Positions 1-14,331 are shown, counted from the stretch's first letter. The stretch is DNA of 64,000 nucleotides from Ramazzottius varieornatus (GCA_001949185.1 BDGG01000001.1:3957624-4021623), one strand, 5' to 3'. A program made the numbers and translations. Notes: generated by a model from the sequence alone, not told the origin.

Positions 1-80
1 TTTTCAAGATGGCGACTCCGTAATTAATTAGAAACCTCGAAGAACCCGAAATTATATTTACTAACCTTTCCTCTTTGCAG

Positions 81-1886
81 GCTACGCTGGTACAAAAGCG
101 TCAAGAAGAACTCACTAGAGGCTCCGTTCGACTTCGAGCTTCATTCTGATGCCGTGGAGAAGTTTCAGCGCTTGACGAAGCTTCAGAATAAGCAAGAAAG
201 TAAGTGAAAGAATTCAATCCACGCGACAGATTTGACAATTGTTCTGATCAGGGTTGTTTTGTTCCAGAAAGTGAGGAACCCGGAGAGATGTTCCATCAGT
301 TTGGTCTCTACGACATCGTGTGCTCTCACCTGAAGGTCGCTCCGTTTCGAACATTCCAGCAACAACTCGAACACGTCGTCGCCGGAAGTTTGACTACGAT
401 TGACGTTAGCAAGCAAAACCTGACGGACGAACAAGTTCGACCCATCGCCATGTGCATAATGGTAAGAACGAAACCTTGGACACATAGCACCATCCAATGC
501 TGAGCTTTACTTGTTTCACTGACTAATGGTTTTGGGTTTAGTTGAGTGAGTTGGTAAACAGTCTGGACATCAGCGGGAACTTGATCAGTCCAACTGGCGC
601 AAACTACATAGCAGGAATTTGCGGACACACGGGACATCTTACCGAGCTAGTGAGTCTTAAGATCCCGTCAAGTTCGGGAATTGTAGTTGGGTGGCTTCGC
701 GATGTTCTCGCTACTACATTATCGTTAAGGCCGCTTTCTAGAATGCGTCGGACCAAAACTTCGGACCTAATGCGGTGGAGATCCTCTTTCAGTGTCTCAA
801 GCGACCTTACTGCAAGATGCAAAAGCTGTACCTCAACAACTGCGGCATCGGATCGGAGTGCGCACAGCTTATTGCCGGCATAATTATGGTAAGTAATTTC
901 TCTTCCTACGTCAAACACGACGTTCATCCCACGATTACTAACATCGTTTTGTTCGTAATGTACAGCAAAACAGAAGCCTCATAGTACTGGAGATCGCAAG
1001 CAACAACTTGGCCAACGTGGGACACAACGACATGTTCGGTCTGGCCATCGGTGAGTCGAAGACTTTCAACAGAGGAGTTTAAAGAAAGACCTTTCAGAAT
1101 TTTGTTTTGATCATAGCCGAGAACCCACTTCTGAAAGAGCTGAACATGGCGCATAATGGTTTTGGTCAAAAAGCGTCTTTCCTCATCTTCACTGGAGCAA
1201 AGGTGACCGTAGTCTTCTTACGTACGAAATATCTTTGAGGGTAATGATTAACCTTTGTGGTTTTCAGGCAAACAGCTCTTTGGAGGTCTTGCGATTCGAT
1301 AACAACCATGTAGGCGAAGAAGGATGCAAGGCGATCGCCGGTATGATAGAAGGCTCTGATCGACTGCAGGAACTGTACCTCGAACATTGTGCGATCAATG
1401 ACATCGGCGCCAAAAAGATAGGGAGTGGCATCGAGAAAAGCACAGCCGGAACTCTTGAGAAGCTGGTGGTACGTATCGGGTCTCAAACTGGATTCTTCCC
1501 TATCGATGGGCGTGATTTGACGTTATTGCTCTTGTTGTAGCTTCGGAACAACCCAATGGGCGGCGACGGTGCGAACTTCATACTGAAAGCGGCTGCCGCA
1601 AAGGACAAATTGAGACACGTGGACTTGTCGGTAAAGAGCTTTAATTTCACAGTGGTACTTGAATCAAGAAGTAAATCTGGTATTTTAGCTGTGTCCTGTA
1701 CACACAAAGTTCGTGGATGCTGCTCGGAAAATGATGACAGAGAGAGCTGAAATGTTTATCGACCATACAGGTGACGGTCTCATGAAAGCGTCGTTACCGA
1801 AGTACGAAATTGATATGGAAGCACTAGCGGAAAAGAAAGCCAAAGCTGAAGCTGCCAAAAAGAAAAAGAAAAAGTCAAGAAGCTGA
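81..1886 (+). CDS. Leucine-rich-repeat (ribonuclease-inhibitor type) protein, 3' part
   Basis: The gene is cut at its 5' side by the window edge. Exons in one continuous frame are 81-199, 268-461, 542-649, 742-888, 966-1050, 1117-1202, 1268-1468, 1541-1630 and 1689-1886 (TGA), all with GT-AG introns. The product shows repeated units such as LxxLxLNNCGIG, LIVLEIASNN, LEVLRFDNNHVGEEG and LQELYLEHCAIND, typical of long RNI-type LRRs of about 28 residues. The C-terminus is a charged, Lys/Ala-rich tail ending in a run of lysines. LRR proteins of this type are protein-interaction scaffolds; TCTE1/DRC5, LRRC74 and NLR-derived families are all possible. I cannot name the orthologue and see no catalytic or nucleotide-binding domain in the visible part. 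Confidence 0.8.
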
Positions 1887-1957
1887 TAACGTGGGCTTCT
1901 CTCTTGGCTTCAAGTTGTGGTTTTGCCGTACACGCCGGGCTGTAGCTCTAACTGTAA

Positions 1958-3377
1958 CTAAGATTTTTCATGACTGAAACTGATAAAATCTAGAAATTCT
2001 TCGACAGTGGTGCCTCCCGGCTGAAGCGCCATTCTAATTTCCTTACCCCACATTCGTGCGGTCTCACCACTCTTTTCTTTTGTGGCCTTGATGGTGTCGG
2101 CAATTTTTGCTGCAGGTACTACCTTTCCTCCGATTCCGCCGTCAGTGATGATGGTTCCAGCTCCTCTGCTGGTAATGAACTCTGCGTTGACTAGCTGGTC
2201 CCCGAACATGGGCCAACATACTCTGTGAACAAAATACACTTTAATTATCCGCAAAAGCAAAACACATAAGTAAGGAAAATTCACACATAGGCTTTCCGCC
2301 CGATAGACCTTCCAGCGTGCTGTTCCATCCACAATGGCTGACAAACACCTCTACGGAAGGATGCCCAAGCACCAGTTTCTGATCGACCCAAGGAAGAATG
2401 ACACCTTTCCCGTCGAAGTTCTCGACAGCGGACTTGAGTTCTTCCGGCAAAAATCCATGGTGGGTCTTTCTCAGAGACCAGATGAAGGGTTGGTTCATAC
2501 CGATAAGGGATGAACCAATTTCTTTTACTTGAGGTGGAATGGGACTAGCGACTGATCCGAATGAAATAAAAACAACATTCTCCTTTCCGTCTAACCACTT
2601 CTCCAGAGCGCTGCAACTAGCAACCTTGTCCGAGATAGATTTCTCTTCCGGCAGTAGGGGACCCACACAGTAGAAGGGTTTCCCGGCAAGCAGCGGGTCC
2701 TTCTCGCACTCGGCAATCGTCTTTCGTTCTAGCTCACGGGCAGAGTTTGCCACAATACCTTTGCAGTCCGGAAAGGCGGTTCTGATGGGGAAGAAAGAGC
2801 TCTTGAAGACTGTTCCAACCGTCTGTATCTGACCATCTGGGCCAATGGGATCCATGAAGGTGCCCATAGTCTCCGTGGTCGGCGTGTCTTCTTTGAGGAG
2901 TAAGCAGTATTTGATAAAGTCAGTGTTTCCGGGAACGAACAGGTAATAAGGAATGCTTCGTTCTATGCAAACGTGCAAGGCTTCTGCCACGAAGATGTCG
3001 GCCACCACCACGTCGACCGGGTCTCTTGAAGTTGGGAGACCGACTGGAGTCGGCACCGAGGATAACAGCTGGCGGACTGCAGTCAGGGTCTTGTCCCAAA
3101 TATACGCGAACGACCGATGAATTTCCGTAGCGTCGGCTTGTTTCATGTCGATATCGTCCTCAACTATGTGCAGCTGAATGTTCTTCTTGTCAGCTTCGGA
3201 GTACATGTCTTTTTCCAGCAAGTCTTTGTAGCAGGCTTGGGAGATCGCGAACGTCACATGGTGGTACTTGGCAATCTTTCTGGACAGCTCCAGCATTGGA
3301 GTGATATGCCCAAAGGCAGGAAATGTCAGGACCAGGACGTGCATCTTTCGGGAGGGATCTTCGGATAGGGCAGGCAT
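1958..3377 (-). CDS. Soluble plant/bacterial-type UDP-glycosyltransferase (GT1)
   Basis: Two exons, 3377-2287 and 2222-1958, join in frame across a 64-bp intron to give about 451 residues, the usual length of plant GT1 enzymes. The start ATG at 3377 opens the sequence just before the MHVLVLTFPAFGHITPM segment, a classic UGT N-terminal strand with the catalytic-type His. The C-terminal half carries a full PSPG-like donor box: WVDQ, then SHCGWNSTLEGL, then the GDQ motif, with the intron falling inside the box. Such enzymes move a sugar from a UDP-sugar to small lipophilic acceptors. Animal ER UGTs instead read HGG..., have a signal peptide and end in a membrane anchor with a dilysine tail; none of these is seen here, so a cytosolic enzyme is expected. 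The acceptor cannot be predicted. The intron shows the gene is resident in a eukaryotic genome. Confidence 0.9.
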
Positions 3378-4207
3378 GGTGAATCGCTGTCGGTGATCTA
3401 CTATGGGCAGAAAGAAAATGAATGCAGAGGATGCCGGAACCAGCAACCGATTGAGGTTAGTCACTTGCAGACTTCCGGTTGATAACGCGGATATCCCTTA
3501 TCTGCAAATTCGCGGACGCTTACGAACCATACGTGTTTTTGACTAGGAACATAAAATATACGACACATACGTTGTCGCAGGAGCCGTTCAAAAAGCTGAA
3601 GTTCCGACGAGGAAGTGATTGCCTTCGCTGAAGTTTCATGGACTCGCAGTAGCTCAATGCAAAATTGAACACTGCGGTTATCAAGTGCAACCTCATCAAA
3701 GCACCTCATAATTCAGACAACGTTTCATCCCCGTAAACTAAAATGAATCGATTTGTGAATCTGATAAGGCGCTTGCAGCAAGATATCGATTTTTATTCTG
3801 TGCCTGATAAGACGAGTGGTCACTGGTCAGTGAATCATTGCGGGCAGGGAATCAAACGAGCAATTTCGCCTCCGGCAGCATCTAATGACCGCACATGACG
3901 TAACGATCACGCACTACAATGATCCCATATCGTATTCAGCCGTCCAAAAAGGCTTATGACGTCATGCGTGGCGAGGATCGCAGAACGGCATTCGAAAGGC
4001 GGGCGAACGATCGAATGTTGGATTGAACCAGGGGAACAGGCCAGGCACAAGGCCACTGGCTCGCGTCTTTATTAAGTTCTTAGGGCATTAATATGTTCAG
4101 ACCGTCTAAAGTGTGTTGACCAAAATTGTGGAAATGGCTGAAAGAGCTGAGTTTTTCGCAGGTCTCGTTCTTGGGAGGAGTACTGCGAGGATCCATCGCT
4201 CATCAAC
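3378..4207. other. Intergenic, divergent promoter region
   Basis: This 830-bp space lies between the starts of the UGT (minus) and spastin (plus), so it should hold both promoters. I see no convincing ORF, tRNA or repeat in it. Nothing more specific can be supported. Confidence 0.5.
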
Positions 4208-6741
<2,534 letters not shown>

Positions 6742-6934
6742 TAGTTTTATTCTTTATTATTTCGTCCGTTTGGCATTCCTTTCAGAGTTTAGAGTTGTGC
6801 TCCTTTCATGTGAGCAGTCACACACCCGAACGTTTTAAATATATAGCTGATACGTTTGGAAATGAATCCAAATCTTTTGTAGCGGGTTCGCGGTGCGAAA
6901 AGACCTTCAGGGCCTTCAAGATTCACTTCTGGTC

Positions 6935-7502
6935 CTACTTCTTTCCGTAAGTGCAGCCTAAGAAGAAGGATACGGTAAGTCACAGTACACCTGTACGCAG
7001 ATAACGATGAAGTACCTGGATAAGGATACGTGTAGTAGCGTCCTCCGCAGAGGTAGTAAGTTGGCTGAGCAGGTGCGACGGCTGTTCCTGCAGTCCCAGC
7101 TCCAGCGGGATAAGTGCAGCCAGCGTACGGGTAAGTATAATACAGTCCGTTACACTGGTAGTAGGTCGCGGCACCGGCAACAGGTGCCACGGTGGCGGCA
7201 CCCGGTGCGGGAGCTACGGTCACTGGGGGCACAGTGGCTGGCGCGACGGTAGCAGGATTACCTGGGGCTGCGGTTGGTGCGGCGGCGGCGACTCCGGGAT
7301 ACGTGCACGCGGGATTAGGGTACGTGTAGTAGAGGCCGTTGCAGAGATAATAGGTTGGCTGACCAGCGGCTGCTTGAGTGCCGTATCGGCAACCGGGGTA
7401 AGGGTAGGTATAGTAAAGGCCGTTACACAGGTAGTACTGGGCCTTCGTCACGGAGATAAGAACCGCCAACAACACCAGTACAGTCGATACATCGCCGACC
7501 AT
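6935..7502 (-). CDS. Secreted Tyr/Cys tandem-repeat protein
   Basis: ATG at 7502 begins a typical signal peptide (MVGDVSTVLVLLAVLISVTKAQ, cleavage likely after KA). The mature chain is four copies of a unit close to YYLCNGLYYTYPYPGCxY, separated by linkers rich in Ala, Pro, Thr, Val and Gly. A reading frame runs on past the fourth repeat, but a GT-AG intron (donor after 7016, acceptor before 6957) restores the repeat as ...YPYPGCTYGKK and stop, giving exons 7502-7016 and 6957-6935 and 169 residues. Each unit has two cysteines, suggesting one disulfide per repeat, and clustered tyrosines. I do not recognise the family. A structural, cuticle, eggshell or mucin-like role is possible inference only. 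It lies tail-to-tail with spastin. Confidence 0.8.
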
Positions 7503-8204
7503 CTTCAGAGGGAAAGCTCTAAAGGTGTCTAGTACAAACTTCTCACTGCGAGTTGCGAGGATCAGAATTTCATTACGGTTCTTGATGGCGATCGATCTTC
7601 AACCTTCCATCAGTTCTTATAGATTGGCGTCGCGTGAGGTTCTTCCCATCTCGAGTGGGGAAAATAGTTGACGCTTTGATTATTCATAGGGAATGATTAC
7701 TAGCCAAACATAGTCATCTCCATTCCTCGTAGTGACGCACGAGAGATAACCTCCACGAACGCGAGATCAGTTACGTAACCGGTACAATCCCTGTGCAAAG
7801 AATCTGCGTACAGCTCGTCACGTTCTAAGGCAACCCAGCTGCGGAATACAGGGCGTTGAAGGCGAGTTCAAGATCACGATGAAAGGCAAATTTTACTGAA
7901 ATCTGCCAGATCGTAGGAAATAACTATTACAAGAATTGTAAATCAGTTCGACGCAGCGTTTCCAAAACAGGTGAAAAGTTGAGAAATTCAAATAACCTAA
8001 ACGAAGAAATCTACCTGCAATTCGAAGGAAGGTTCCTCAAATAGGTAAACATGATATTACACGAAGCCACGAAGCTGATGACGATGGCCAAGCATCGTTC
8101 CACCGTTCTTCATAAGACCAAGAAAAAGGAAACACTACCCATCGGACAATGATAAGAAAACGAAGAGAAAAAAGCTAAAAGATCCCTGCTGAGCCCTCCA
8201 GACT
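7503..8204. other. Intergenic, no gene seen
   Basis: About 700 bp between the start of the Tyr/Cys-repeat gene and the stop of TFDP, both on the minus strand. It should hold the promoter of the repeat-protein gene. I see no ORF with protein-like composition and no clear repeat. Confidence 0.5.
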
Positions 8205-10603
8205 TCACGTCGTAGTGTCAGGTTGAGGCATCGTGGTCACGTGGGCCATGCCCAACTTGGAAATCTGGATGTAGTAGGCAGGCTTGAGCGCAACTGGCGA
8301 ACCAGTCTGCAGTGTGGCAATGGGAGCGCAATTGGGCACTGAAACAACCGGATGCAGAACGGCCGTCCTTGGTCCTGGAGAAGCGTCTGAATCGACCGGC
8401 TCAACCTACCAAAAGCGAAATAACATTTGGCTGTTCCTCTGCCGAAAAAGTTTTTGGGATTATTATCGTCACTCTTTGATCGGAAAACCAAATGGGAGGG
8501 AGGCAAACAAGACGTACAAGACCGATATTCAAAGCAGCGCACTTTTCTATTGTTATTGGTTGGACGTGTGCGCCACTTAAAGCAACGTTCTTGTATGTTT
8601 CGTTTGCCTTCCATTTCGTTTTCAAGTCTCGATCGATATTATTTAAACTGAAATCCACTTTTAGAGTAACCGTTCCCGCTGCGGACTGAGTTTGTCTTTG
8701 ATCGACTGGAAGTTCCGGAAAATATATTTACGAAATCACATGTCCAGGTATATTTTACTCGTGTGCGTACCTTGATGGGGGCTGGTGCAATGGGCGTCTG
8801 GCTCTTAAGAACGTTTTCCATGACACGTCGCTGCTGAGTCTGCTTCTGGACCGTAGCCGCCACGGCAGCTTGAGTCATTTGCTCCTTCTTCTTACCTTCC
8901 TGCAGCTTCTTCAGCCGTTCTTGGTGTTCGTTCAGCAGGATGACGAAGTGCGATGTCATGAAGCTCGGCAAGCTTTCGACAGCCTTCCTCACTTGTGGCG
9001 CACCGTACTCGCCCTTGTCCAATGCTCGGACGAGCGAAGTATGACGGAGGACTTCTGTGTCTTCCACAATCTTGAACGGTTCTGAGAACAGCAGCTCGTA
9101 CTCTTTCGCGTCGATACCCACCGAACATTCAACCTCCGACTTCTGGGGACAGTTCAAGAAGAGGAAGGGAAGATGGATGCGCTGAGACTCGTCATCTTCC
9201 AGCTCGGAGGCCAACGACGCGTTGGAAACTTCCATGTTGGAATCCTCATCCTAGATAACATTTGCGAACCGTTGGCAATGCTCGAAAGAAGACCAGACCT
9301 GCAACAGCTAACCTTTGCTTCGGCAGCCATCTTCTCGAAGACTTTTCTTCTTCGTTGCTTGTTATCTTCAGCCAATTCTTTCAAACCAATATACTGAAGT
9401 GAGGAATGGAACATTCGTTGACGAAGCTGCATCAGGGCTTTCTTGCGATCATGCGAGTGATCTTTCTTGGCCATACCAGCTTCATTCAGCGAACGAGGCA
9501 AGCCCACCCATCGAATCTGCTTGCGTTCCTTCTGGATGACGTTGATGGCCATCAGAACATTCAGAGCATCGTACACTCTTCGCCTAATATTCTTCTGCTC
9601 ACAGGCGATTTCTTCTCGTGTCTTTGCCAAGGAGTTTGGGTCGGAATACTCCAGAACGAGATCCTCCGCCACCGAATTGTAGGTTGTCAGCTGCGACGTG
9701 AAGAAAATTAAGAAATCTAATTATGCACCACCACCTGCATACGCTTATACAACAGTAAAACCACGGAGCAATGTATGCAGGTAAACGAAAATGCAAATAC
9801 TGATCTAAAACTAACCTGAAAAATCCTCGAAAATCATCCAGAATATTCCGGATTGGTTAGGACGTTATTAAAACTGTACGAGGTACTGGTTCCACTTACG
9901 CTTTTTTCTCGGACTTTGTCGCAGACTTTCGTAGCGAAATATCGTAATCCCTTCACTCCATCTTCCGTCGTTCTTCTTCGCCGTTTGTTAGCAGGCTCTG
10001 TCCCTGGTTCCGTCTTGATCACGATACCATTCGAGGCCGCGTTAGCAGCAGCTGCAGCGTTCATCGGTCCATCTGACCTAGAACGTTTCTTGGTTGTGCT
10101 GACCAGTGTAGGAACGGCGACTGGTGCAGCAGGTGTCGTCTTCAGCATTGTCTTCGCCCCACTGGTCGACGCAGCGCTGTTAGAACTGCTGGGACTGAGC
10201 GTGACACTTTTGGTGCCATTGGGCACAGCTATCGTCAGCGGAAACTTGTAGGTGGTCACACCTGTGGCGTTGGAGACACTGAACACCTTCGTTGGACCTG
10301 GAAAAAAAGGCAGATTAACTGAAATTCAAACAAATTTTCAGTTTCAGAAATCCAACCTGGTTTCGGTGGTCCAGCTTTCATCATGGGACGGACATTAATG
10401 GTTTTGGGGAGTGTAACAGCGATGGGTTTGAGGGAAAAGGCAACTCCTGTCCCATTGGGCTTGATGGCGATGGATGGAATTGAAGTGGTAGAAGAAGCTT
10501 CGGACGTTTTGGAGGATGAAACAGACTGTGACGTTACTGGTTCCGGTACGGTTTCAGCAAGTGTAATCGACGTCGACGGCGTCGAAGAGGTGATCTCGTT
10601 CAT
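8205..10603 (-). CDS. TFDP: Transcription factor DP, E2F dimerisation partner
   Basis: Five exons (10603-10357, 10297-9900, 9690-9313, 9250-8771, 8405-8205) give 567 residues. After a Ser/Thr-rich N-terminus and a basic KKRSRSDG/NKRRRR segment, the winged-helix DNA-binding domain reads LRYFATKVCDKVREK...TTYNSVAEDL...NIRRRVYDALNVLMAINVIQKERK, including the RRxYDxLN recognition helix shared by E2F and DP proteins. The dimerisation and marked-box region follows (IHLPFLFLNCPQ...ECSVGIDAKEYELLF), as in TFDP1/2. DP pairs with E2F to control S-phase genes. The last exon is a Pro/Thr-rich tail rather than the acidic tail of vertebrate TFDP1. The 364-bp last intron holds one copy of the GTGGCGCAC hairpin repeat, and the third intron holds a small GCAGGTG hairpin. 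Confidence 0.93.
8501..8610. repeat. GTGGCGCAC hairpin repeat, copy 1
   Basis: An imperfect ~110-bp inverted repeat in the last TFDP intron. The left arm starts AGGCAAACAAGACG and runs to GCAGCGCAC; the loop contains ATTGTTATTGG; the right arm has GTGCGCCACTT and ends CGTTTGCCTT. It is one of the most complete members of the family. Confidence 0.8.
9733..9783. repeat. Small CACCTGCATAC/GTATGCAGGT hairpin
   Basis: Short inverted repeat (arms of about 10-11 bp, loop about 30 bp) in a TFDP intron. A similar hairpin lies in an intron of the FNDC3-type gene near 46199-46250. Confidence 0.55.
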
Positions 10604-11800
10604 GCTGGAGTCTTCGAGCCGTCAGCAAGGACAGTAGCTATTCCAGACTCTGAATATGCGAGACAATAATGAAACTCGTGAACTGAAGCACTCAATCAGT
10701 CAATCCAGCACTGAAGAAGCAATTCCGTCTCAAACCACAAAAGAAAAAGCAACGGTTTAACAACAAATTTGCAGATCGTTCTGATCTCTTGTTTCTGTGT
10801 AAACGCTTACCTCAACCGATGCTTCTGTCCCATTCCAGTAGTATTGAACGAAACATGCGATATAACAGCTTTCGAAGAAACGACGGAGGAAATGGTGACA
10901 CTACGAACAAGTTGTGCAATAAACTGGACTGGATCGAGTTTCAACAGCGCACTGGAAGCTTTCGTTGGTTGCTGGAACTAGATGGCCAGTCTTCCACCTG
11001 CTAGATCCGCAACGATTCCTGGAGCTTCTTGGATGTCCACCGTCTGGGAACGAAGGCGTGGGAGCAACCGGAAACCTGGTGAAGACAGAACAAAGCCCGA
11101 AGAATTCAAATTTCAAGTGCAGCATGTCGGTGTCACGCTGTCTGGCACACTAATCGCCGTAGCACAAAAGAGTAGGCGCTAGGCCAAAGCAGAATTTCAA
11201 AGACAAGCCTGTTGAGCTCTGCAGTGTTTCTCCGTTTCCCCCGACATCCCTAGGGGGACACACGCAAGTTTTCGGGTGGCCCCGGGAGCTGGAACTGTGC
11301 GCTTAAGTCGTAATACAGATTGCGAGCGAAAGCGCACTAGCACAATTCCATACGTTCAGGTCCTTCAGGAACATCGTGATATCATTTATAAATACTGTGC
11401 GACTCTTTTAACACAGAGCCTACGACACAAACTTGTTCCTATGATGTCACGATGTTTTTGTGTGTATCGAATTGTGCTAGTGCGCTTTCGCTCGCAATCT
11501 CTATATAGTTTCAAGCTACGTTAAAAAAACGCGGGAATTGAACATCTAACACAAACATCTTTCAGATTTATCCCGTTGCTCTTCCAAAACTCGGTGTTTC
11601 CGAGTGTTTGCATTGCTTGTCTGAGTATCGTTCCTGAGAGCATCGCCGGAAGCTGGACAACCATTTGGAAGGTGAGCGGATGTAAGGACCGCAACTTCTG
11701 CAAGCCATCCTTAGTCAAGTGGTACAGCCGCTCGAGTTGTGGACACTGCTTGTTGGATCCCCATTTTGTGGAGCGGGAGAAGCAGTATCGCTTCCGGAAG
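10604..11800. other. Divergent TFDP/POLE2 spacer
   Basis: About 1.2 kb between the starts of TFDP (minus) and POLE2 (plus), so both promoters should be here. Apart from the inverted-repeat element at 11317-11500 I find no coding sequence I would defend. Both neighbours are S-phase genes, so E2F sites would be a natural thing to look for; I did not identify one with confidence. Confidence 0.5.
11317..11500. mobile_element. 184-bp MITE-like element with 31-bp perfect terminal inverted repeats
   Basis: Positions 11317-11347 and 11470-11500 are perfect inverse complements (AGATTGCGAGCGAAAGCGCA and 11 more bases), and pairing continues inward for several bases after one mismatch. There is no coding capacity. 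This fits a short non-autonomous DNA transposon sitting between TFDP and POLE2. Confidence 0.8.
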
Positions 11801-14331
11801 ATGACGGACATCACGAAGTATTTTCGTTTGAACGGCATCAACATTCGAAGGTATGTCTACTGTATTCAGGGGTTCGGCATTGGTCTCTTGGTACTCGTAG
11901 TGTTTGCTCGCTCTGACATTTTTGATCGAAGATGCACTTCGTTGGAAGCACTATACTGCTAACTACGCTGTTCGTGTTTGCAGCGAGGCTGCGCAGTATC
12001 TATCTTCGTTGGTAGCAGATAAGTCTGCGAAAGATCGAAAGCTTTTACTGGAGCAAGTCATCAAGCATTTGCAAAGACAATCAGGTGGGATCTCATCGAT
12101 TTCTATATCTGAATAGTATTGTTACTGTACCAATGCAGCAGCATCGTATGCCGTACTTTACCACAAATTGGTATCAACTTTCTTGTTTTCAGAAAGCTCG
12201 TTGGTAATAACGAGGCAGGAGATCGAAATTGCTGTGAAGGAGTTTGCCGTGCAAGATGACACCTCGGGGTACGATATGACCAGAAATCTGGCAGAAAACA
12301 CTCTTTGTTAACCGAAAGTCAACGATAGTTTCGTTCTTCCTAGGACCGAATTTTTCTGGGTATACGATGCCTTCTCCCTCCCAGTCCTCTACTACGACCC
12401 CGAAAAGAAGCATTACACCCAGTAAGTGATACTTAATTCCGTGTCTGGAACAATAACCTCGGCTCCAGTGCTCTGACATGCCTTTCTTTTAGTGCTTCTG
12501 CCTTGAACAAACCGCCGCCCAAGCTTCACGAAAATGCCGAGTGGAAGAATTTTTCTTACGTCGATCGTTACGAAGCCTTGTTCTATGTAAGTATCTGATG
12601 GTCTTTTCCCAGCGTTTAGCCTGCAGGATTGATTTAGATCTCCGATTTCAACTGATATCTCTTGATTCTGTTTTGTAGCGCGCATTGAGAAACCCTCTCT
12701 TCATGAGACCAGCTATGGACAGGAATACGGATACCGAAGGGAGATTCACGGTAACAGTGCGGATGCTGCCGATCAACCAGTGGGTCCGCCGTTAGTTAAC
12801 GAATCCGTTTTTGTAGCTCCATTTGGTTGAAGAACTGCTGAGTTCCTCCAACGCTATCTACAACACGGTTGTCCTCGGGATGATTTCCTCACTTCAAGAA
12901 GGAAAGTATCACCTGGAGGACCCTACCGGTGCCATAGAACTGGACATTGGGGTTGAGACCAGCTTCCATTCCGGCCTGTTTGTCGAGAACGTCTTTGTCA
13001 TTGTCGAAGGATGGTACGACGATCGGGTCTTCCATGCCACCGGTCTTGGAATGCCTCCACCCGAGACTCGAACTACCACACAGTAAGGTACTTAGATAAG
13101 CACTTATTGATCTCGAGTCATAAAATGGCTCCTCGTCAAACTGGGAAACTTCTGTAGGATTTTTTTCGGAGACTTTAACTTCTTCGGAGGTCCATCTCAA
13201 GTTTCTCTCAAGGCGTCCACAAAGCTTTTACGTCTCGAAGGCATGGATCCGGACGCCATGTTTGTCTTTCTTGCTGACGTATGGCTTGACAAACCCGATG
13301 TAATTGACGTCGATTACTTTGAACAACGAATCTTGATTGTATTGGTATCATCTGCAGGCCGGCAAACGAAACGTGGCAGATCTCAAGCGGCGCACGATTC
13401 CAGCCGATGACAATGCAGACGTGCGCCACTTCAGATAACAATCTTGTACATCTCGTTCGCCGACGTCCCATTTTTTAAGTTTGTAATGTTCTCCCTAAGG
13501 TGTTGGAAAGGATGGACAAACTCTTCAAAGGCTTTTCTAGCTGTCCACCTTTCTGTTTTGTGCTGTGCGGAGATTTCGTCTGTGAGACGGAGAACCTGCA
13601 CCACGGAATGCTTCTGAAAAGTACGTAAAGCGTTTCTGCTTTTCCATCACTAGTATCAACTCCTGTGAGAGCCAAGGGTGATGTGTTACAGATGGATTGA
13701 AGGATATGGGTAGCCTGATCCAACGATATTCCAGCATACTTCGCAAAAGCCGTTTCGTCTTCGTTCCTGGTCCCATGGACATTGGCGGTAACGGCATGAC
13801 ACCTCGACCTCGCCTCCCGAAGAACCTGACGGTTGACTTCGAGAAGACTATTCCCAACGCTGTCTTCACGTCAAATCCTTGCCGTATCCAATACTGCACG
13901 AAAGAGATAGTTGTCATGCGGGAAGACATCCTTACGAAGATGTGTCGTACTCTCATTAAAGACCCACCTTCCCATGGAAAAGAAACTCGATTCAAACAAC
14001 TTTCCGCAAACGTAGGTTACTATTGCCCTCTATTTCACCCTTTGTTCTGATTGTTTCTTTTCTGTCTTGGTAGTTGGCGAAGACCATACTGGCGCAAGGG
14101 CATCTTTGCCCACTTCCGGCTCACATTCTTCCAGTGTACTGGTCCTACGACCACACTCTCCGCCTGACTGCGCTTCCTGATCTTGTCGTTATCGCCGACA
14201 TACAAGAGCCTTTCGCCGAAAAGTACGCTGAATGTTTTGTAGCCAACCCTAGCTCATTTCCTCGACATAAATATCAGTTTCATGTGTACATGCCTTGTCG
14301 AGGAACTATCGAGCTGAGCCAGATAGACTGA
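11801..14331 (+). CDS. POLE2: DNA polymerase epsilon subunit 2 (B subunit)
   Basis: Recognised exons are 11801-11850, a second ending at 12084, 12193-12268, 12344-12421, 12493-12586, 12679-12750, 12817-13082, 13158-13299, 13500-13620, 13692-14011 and 14074-14331. The product follows POLE2 along its length: an N-terminal [15 protein letters not shown] segment, the OB-fold stretch [21 protein letters not shown], then [53 protein letters not shown] and the C-terminal [20 protein letters not shown]. It is the inactive phosphoesterase-fold B subunit that holds Pol epsilon to CMG for leading-strand synthesis. The exon 1-2 junction is unclear: a strong GTATGT donor does not match the frame of the next exon, so the first ~20 residues are uncertain. 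Confidence 0.93.
13361..13461. repeat. GTGGCGCAC hairpin repeat, copy 2
   Basis: A ~100-bp imperfect palindrome inside a 200-bp POLE2 intron (13300-13499). Ends are GGCAAACGAAACG and CTCGTTCGCC; inner arms are CAAGCGGCGCACGA and ACGTGCGCCACTT. Confidence 0.8.

Noticed and set aside
6789-7015. Extended C-terminus of the Tyr/Cys-repeat protein in the unspliced frame
   Set aside because: The composition changes abruptly to basic non-repeat sequence at a GGTACTTC donor, and splicing restores the final repeat and a stop at 6935.
9853-10251. Plus-strand frame of 132 codons with hydrophobic, Ala/Val-rich sequence
   Set aside because: It is the complement of TFDP exon 2, whose low-complexity codons give an open antisense frame.
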